A stretch of 64,000 bases of DNA from Pigmentiphaga aceris (lineage in GTDB: Bacteria > Pseudomonadota > Gammaproteobacteria > Burkholderiales > Burkholderiaceae_B). The notes under the pieces were generated by a model. It worked only from the letters and a program-made list of their open reading frames with translations, had not been told where the DNA came from and did no database searches. Of the stretch, positions 60,199-64,000 are shown in pieces (positions within the stretch are counted from its first letter, which is position 1; every line of letters begins with the position of its first letter). The stretch is taken from contig NZ_CP043046.1 in NCBI RefSeq assembly GCF_008119665.1, forward strand, positions 1,178,001 to 1,242,000. Reading direction: 5' to 3'. The translations under genes and the position numbers were made by a program.

Positions 60199-61371
60199 AT
60201 GACTGACCACCATTCAAGCAACCCTCCGCTCAGCGAACTCGACGCTGAGGCACTGGCCTGGTTCGCGCGCACTGGGCGCGGAGCGCTGGCCGAGCAAGAC
60301 GCCGATCTGCAGGCGTGGCTACGTGTCGACCCGGCCAGACGACAGGCATTCGAACGCTGGCAGCACGACTGGCAGGCGCTCGATAATCTGCCCGCCGACG
60401 GGATTGCGCAATTGCGCCGGCAACTGGCCTTGGACAAGGCGGCTGCCTCGGCTGCGCTTGCTGTGGCCCCCGCTGTGGCCCCTTCTGTGTCTGCTGACAG
60501 CGCTGCCGACCTTGCGCCTGCCAAGGCTGCGCGAACGTTCGTGCCTCCTGCATCGGCCGGACGTCGTACCTGGCTGCGCAACATCGTGCCGCAGGCTGCG
60601 GTGGTGATGATGATGCTGAGCGTCTCGGGCGGCAGCTATCTGGCCTGGGACCACTGGCAGCAACAACCGGTCTACACCCAGGAGTTTGCGACCGAGCGGG
60701 GTCAGCAACTGGATCTCCAGCTGCCCGACGGCAGCCGGCTTCGTCTGGACACCGCCACGCGGGTGGCTGTCACCTTGTACCGCCAGCGACGGGAAGTCTT
60801 GCTGACCGAAGGCCAGGCCGTGTTCCAGGTGCAGGCCGATCCGGCCAAGCCGTTTGATGTGCTGGCAGGACCGATGCAGGTCACCGTGGTCGGCACCCGT
60901 TTCTCGGTGCGCCACACCGCAGGCGTGCCAGGCGACGACGGCGTGCGGGTGGCCGTGGAAGAAGGGCGGGTGCGGGTCAAGCGTGCGTCCAAGCTTGGCG
61001 TGAAGGCAACAGGGGCTGAAAGTGGCGCAGCCGAGGATGCACAGGCCCTTGAACTGGGGGCTGGGCAACAGGTAAGCGCCGATCTTGCCGGGGACTTGAC
61101 CCCGGTGGCAGCGGTAAGCGCAGCGGGTATTGCTCCCTGGCGTGACGGCCGTGTCACCTTCGACAACACGCCGCTTGCTCAGGCGCTTGCCGAATTCGAG
61201 CGTTACGGGCAGACCGGGCTGACGGTGCGTGATCCGGCGGTGGCTGCGCTTCGGCTGACCGGCACCTTCGATCCGCAGCGCCTGGGCAACTTCCTGCTGG
61301 CCTTGCCGAAGGTGCTGCCGGTTCGGCTGCGCACCGATGCGGCGGGTACCGAGATCGTGGCATCGCGCTGA
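60199..61371 (+). CDS. FecR-like anti-sigma regulator
   Basis: 390 residues. DUF4880-type N-terminal cytoplasmic segment (ALAWFARTGRGALAEQDADLQAWL, then RRQAFERW), one membrane helix (about 145-165, VVMMMLSVSGGSYLAW), and a periplasmic FecR domain (RGQQLDLQLPDGSRLRLDTATRV, VLLTEGQAVFQV, FDVLAGPMQVTVVGTRFSV, VAVEEGRVRV). A C-terminal DUF4974/STN-contact region ends the protein. It relays the receptor signal to the sigma factor. I chose the ATG at 60199 because the upstream extension would translate the promoter-like motif. Confidence 0.92.
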   Translation: MTDHHSSNPPLSELDAEALAWFARTGRGALAEQDADLQAWLRVDPARRQAFERWQHDWQALDNLPADGIAQLRRQLALDKAAASAALAVAPAVAPSVSADSAADLAPAKAARTFVPPASAGRRTWLRNIVPQAAVVMMMLSVSGGSYLAWDHWQQQPVYTQEFATERGQQLDLQLPDGSRLRLDTATRVAVTLYRQRREVLLTEGQAVFQVQADPAKPFDVLAGPMQVTVVGTRFSVRHTAGVPGDDGVRVAVEEGRVRVKRASKLGVKATGAESGAAEDAQALELGAGQQVSADLAGDLTPVAAVSAAGIAPWRDGRVTFDNTPLAQALAEFERYGQTGLTVRDPAVAALRLTGTFDPQRLGNFLLALPKVLPVRLRTDAAGTEIVASR

Positions 61372-61505
61372 GTGCGGTCACGCTGATTTTTTTCGCGCCT
61401 GGCCCCTTTTCAATGCCGATACTGCATGTGATCCGAGCACACCGCCTCGCGGATGTCGGCGCGTATCGTCACCTGCAGCGACAGTCGATAAAAAAATTCA
61501 CCGGA

Positions 61506-61537
61506 CAGGTTGGGATTTCCGCACGACGTGCGTCTAC
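61506..61537 (+). promoter_or_regulatory. Candidate FecI-dependent promoter before receptor gene
   Basis: CAGGTTGGG (61506-61514), TTT and CGTGCGTCTAC (61527-61537) repeat the motif found before fecR with identical spacing; 25 of 32 positions agree. It lies 42 nt before the receptor ATG. The rest of the 208-bp gap after fecR shows no other feature. Confidence 0.75.
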
Positions 61538-61579
61538 CTGAGAAGGCTTCTTATTCCACTTCTCACGGAGTTTCCCCGC

Positions 61580-64000
61580 ATGTCCCGTTTTTGCTTCCGT
61601 CCTGCGCCCCTGACCCTGGCAATTGCCATGGCCGTGGCTGCCATTCCGGCCATGGCCCAATCGTTGGGCGCGGTCTCGGCATCTCCGCAGGTGGAAGTCA
61701 ATATCCCGGCCCAGCCGATGGCGCAGGCGCTTGACGCCCTGGCGCGGCAGGCGCGGGTGGAATTGATGGTGCAGCCTTCGCTGGTGGCAGGCAAGCTGGC
61801 ACCGGCTGTTGCCGGGCAGCTGACTGCGCGCGAGGCACTGAATCGCCTGCTGGCCGGCAGCGGTTTGACGGCAGACATCGAAGGTACGTCGGTGACGATT
61901 CAGCGCGCGCGAAGCGGTGCTGCCGAGCCGGCAACGCTGGCACCGGTCACGGTGTCTGCGAATACCGAGCGCAGCGCAGTGACCGAACACACGGGCTCGT
62001 ATGCTGCGCGGGCCGTCACAGTCGGCAAGGGTGAACAAGCCCTGAAAGACATCCCGCAATCGATCAGTGTCGTCACCCGTCAATTGATGGACGAGCAGAA
62101 GCTGACGTCCATCTATGACGTGCTGGCAAGTACCACCGGTATCACCATTCAGCAAAGCCCGCAGGGCGGCAAATACATCTACTCGCGTGGCTTCGATCTG
62201 ACCACCATGCAGTACGACGGTGTGCCCTTGAACCGTGGCATGTATGGCCGCGCCAACAACTTCACCGCTGGCACTGCTTTCTACGATCGCGTGGAAGTGC
62301 TGCGCGGAGCTGCCGGCCTGCTGCAAGGCTCGGGCAACCCGGGTGGTGCGGTGAACCTGGTGCGCAAGCGCCCGCTGGACACGGCCGTGACCTCTGTTGA
62401 TCTGCGTGCCGGGTCGTGGGATCGCTATGGCGCACAAGTGGACTCAAGCGGCATCCTGAATGCCGAAGGCACCTTGCGCGGCCGCGCGGTGCTGGATCAC
62501 AGCGATGAACATTCATTCATCGATTACGTGAACCAACGCAGCACCACGCTCTACGGCACCCTGGAATACGACCTGTCGCCGTCCACGCAGCTCAATGTTG
62601 CGCTCAGCTCGGAAGAACTGACCGGCCGGCCTTCGATGAACGGCCTGCCGCGTTTCAGCGACGGCACCGACCTTGGCCTGCCGCGCTCGACTTACTTTGG
62701 CGCGACCTGGAATCGCCGTGACACGACCAATCGTGGTCTGTACGCTGACCTGTCGCATAGCTTCAACGAGGACTGGAAGTTCAAGGTAAGCGTGGCGCAC
62801 GTGCTGGAAAAACATGATCTCAAATACCTTGGTTCGAACCGCGCGGTCAGCCCGATTCTTCGCCAGGGTGCGGTGCTGGCCACACGCTCGACCTCCGATA
62901 TCGAAACCTCGGGCATCGATGCCAATCTGACGGGCAAGTTCGAGGCCTTCGGACGTCGTCATGAGCTGGTCAGCGGCATGAATTATTCGCGCGCGTCCAA
63001 CGACACCGTCTATGGCTTTCGCACCAACTACAACGTCTTCGATATCTACAACTACAACCCGAACCTCCGCGAGCCGAGCGACGATGAAATCTACGCCAGC
63101 AACCGCGAAGCGAAGCTGGGCGTGTCACGGCAGTTTGGCGTGTACAACGCGCTGCGCCTGCAGCTGACTGATCCGCTCAAGCTGATCGTCGGTGCGCGTG
63201 TCAGCTGGTTCAATACCGACTGGACGACCAACACCACCGGCATCAGCCCCTCGCGTTCGGTCACGGAAAGCAAAGAGAACGCCAAACTCAGCCCGTATGC
63301 CGGTCTGGTGTATGCCATCAATCCGCAATGGTCGGCCTATGCCAGCTACGCCGATATCTTTCGCCCACAGACCGAGCAGAACGAGGCTGGGCAATTGCTC
63401 AAGCCCGTGGTGGGGGCCAACTACGAAGCTGGCCTGAAAGGCGAGCTGATGGATGGACGCCTGAATACCTCGTTTGCGGTGTTCAGCATCGACCAGAAAA
63501 ATCGTGCGCAGGAAGACTTCAACACCAGCCCGACCTGCCGCAACGATTACTACTGCTACACCGACACCGGTGAAGTGCGCAGCCAGGGCTTCGATGCCGA
63601 AATCAGTGGTGAAGTGGCACCGCGCTGGAACCTGTTCGCGGGCTACACCTTCAATCACACCAAGTATCTGAAAGACGTCAGCAGCGAAGGGCAGTCGTTC
63701 AACACCTACACGCCCAAGCACATGCTGCGCGTGTGGTCGACCTACCAACTGTCGGGTGCCTTGCAAGACCTGACGCTGGGCGGCGGGGTCAGCGCCCAGA
63801 GCTACAGCTATCGACAACTGAATGGTGTGACGGCACGCATGAGCGGCCGGGCTGTGTGGAACGCGTTTGCCAAGTATCAGATCAATCGCAACTGGTCTGC
63901 CACCATGAACCTGAACAACGTCTTCAACAAGACCTACTACAGTTCGCTCGCCAACTTCGTCAACAGCAACTACTACGGCGACCCGCGCAACGTGATGCTG
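61580..64000 (+). CDS. TonB-dependent ferric-siderophore receptor with STN signalling domain (3' end outside window)
   Basis: 807 codons are visible and the frame is still open at the edge; the last residues (GDPRNVML) are usually close to the C-terminus, so little is missing. Signal peptide to AMA (about 26). The STN domain (about 38-110; NIPAQPMAQALDALARQARV, LTAREALNRLLAGSGL) contacts FecR. The plug follows (about 150-265; ALKDIPQSISVVTRQLMDEQ, YIYSRGF, VEVLRGAAGLLQGSGNPGGAVNLVRK), then the 22-strand barrel. The ATG follows CGGAG. This is a FecA/FpvA-type receptor that both imports and reports a ferric siderophore. Whether its ligand is the product of the NRPS at the left edge is not known. 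Confidence 0.94.
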   Translation, partial: MSRFCFRPAPLTLAIAMAVAAIPAMAQSLGAVSASPQVEVNIPAQPMAQALDALARQARVELMVQPSLVAGKLAPAVAGQLTAREALNRLLAGSGLTADIEGTSVTIQRARSGAAEPATLAPVTVSANTERSAVTEHTGSYAARAVTVGKGEQALKDIPQSISVVTRQLMDEQKLTSIYDVLASTTGITIQQSPQGGKYIYSRGFDLTTMQYDGVPLNRGMYGRANNFTAGTAFYDRVEVLRGAAGLLQGSGNPGGAVNLVRKRPLDTAVTSVDLRAGSWDRYGAQVDSSGILNAEGTLRGRAVLDHSDEHSFIDYVNQRSTTLYGTLEYDLSPSTQLNVALSSEELTGRPSMNGLPRFSDGTDLGLPRSTYFGATWNRRDTTNRGLYADLSHSFNEDWKFKVSVAHVLEKHDLKYLGSNRAVSPILRQGAVLATRSTSDIETSGIDANLTGKFEAFGRRHELVSGMNYSRASNDTVYGFRTNYNVFDIYNYNPNLREPSDDEIYASNREAKLGVSRQFGVYNALRLQLTDPLKLIVGARVSWFNTDWTTNTTGISPSRSVTESKENAKLSPYAGLVYAINPQWSAYASYADIFRPQTEQNEAGQLLKPVVGANYEAGLKGELMDGRLNTSFAVFSIDQKNRAQEDFNTSPTCRNDYYCYTDTGEVRSQGFDAEISGEVAPRWNLFAGYTFNHTKYLKDVSSEGQSFNTYTPKHMLRVWSTYQLSGALQDLTLGGGVSAQSYSYRQLNGVTARMSGRAVWNAFAKYQINRNWSATMNLNNVFNKTYYSSLANFVNSNYYGDPRNVML

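Overview
The window is high-GC DNA from a Gram-negative bacterium, most likely a betaproteobacterium of the order Burkholderiales, family Alcaligenaceae (Bordetella/Achromobacter/Pigmentiphaga-like). This placement is inferred from gene content and the style of the encoded proteins; no rRNA or tRNA gene was seen. Nearly all of the window is coding. Both ends cut a gene: a serine-type NRPS at the left edge and a TonB-dependent receptor at the right edge.

Region by region. 1-4.7 kb: the end of an EntF-like siderophore NRPS whose A-domain code reads as serine, then a secreted YncE-like propeller. 4.7-10.5 kb: a copper module. A two-component system faces a TolC-like protein, a Tat-exported multicopper oxidase, a cupredoxin and a CusF-like chaperone, with a CusR-type palindrome between the two arms. 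10.5-16.6 kb: DUF2891 protein, MFS exporter, LysR regulator, then a nitrilase/flavin-reductase operon facing an IclR regulator across a 34-bp near-perfect palindrome.

16.7-30.2 kb: the most unusual part. Four large paralogous DUF4214/RTX-type beta-repeat proteins, all on the minus strand, sit around a translationally coupled UDP-xylose-synthase-like gene and a TPR-GT41 (OGT-like) glycosyltransferase. I read this as a possible surface-protein glycosylation system, with the RTX proteins as candidate substrates. No type I secretion genes are in the window.

30.7-48 kb: mostly housekeeping. It holds YbbN, a two-repeat type I-E CRISPR relic in front of purE, the chain purE-purK-63-codon ORF-sua5, an alpha/beta hydrolase, a lipoprotein with an usher-like barrel, an AT-richer lipoprotein, gcdH, a TauD-like dioxygenase with an ABC importer, a GNAT/metallophosphoesterase/flavin-reductase operon, DUF72, pdxH and chaC.

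48-59.4 kb: an MFS transporter, tcdA, a TonB-C lipoprotein, then a signalling block: 7TMR-DISM histidine kinase with an AraC-type response regulator, BcsQ-like ATPase overlapping a GGDEF-EAL protein, and an NCS2 permease whose tail resembles the RsbW-like protein encoded next to it. 59.4-64 kb: a FecI-FecR-receptor surface-signalling locus. It has a Fur-like box in front of the sigma gene and the same two-part promoter-like motif in front of both fecR and the receptor gene. Together with the NRPS this points to ferric-siderophore acquisition under iron and ligand control.
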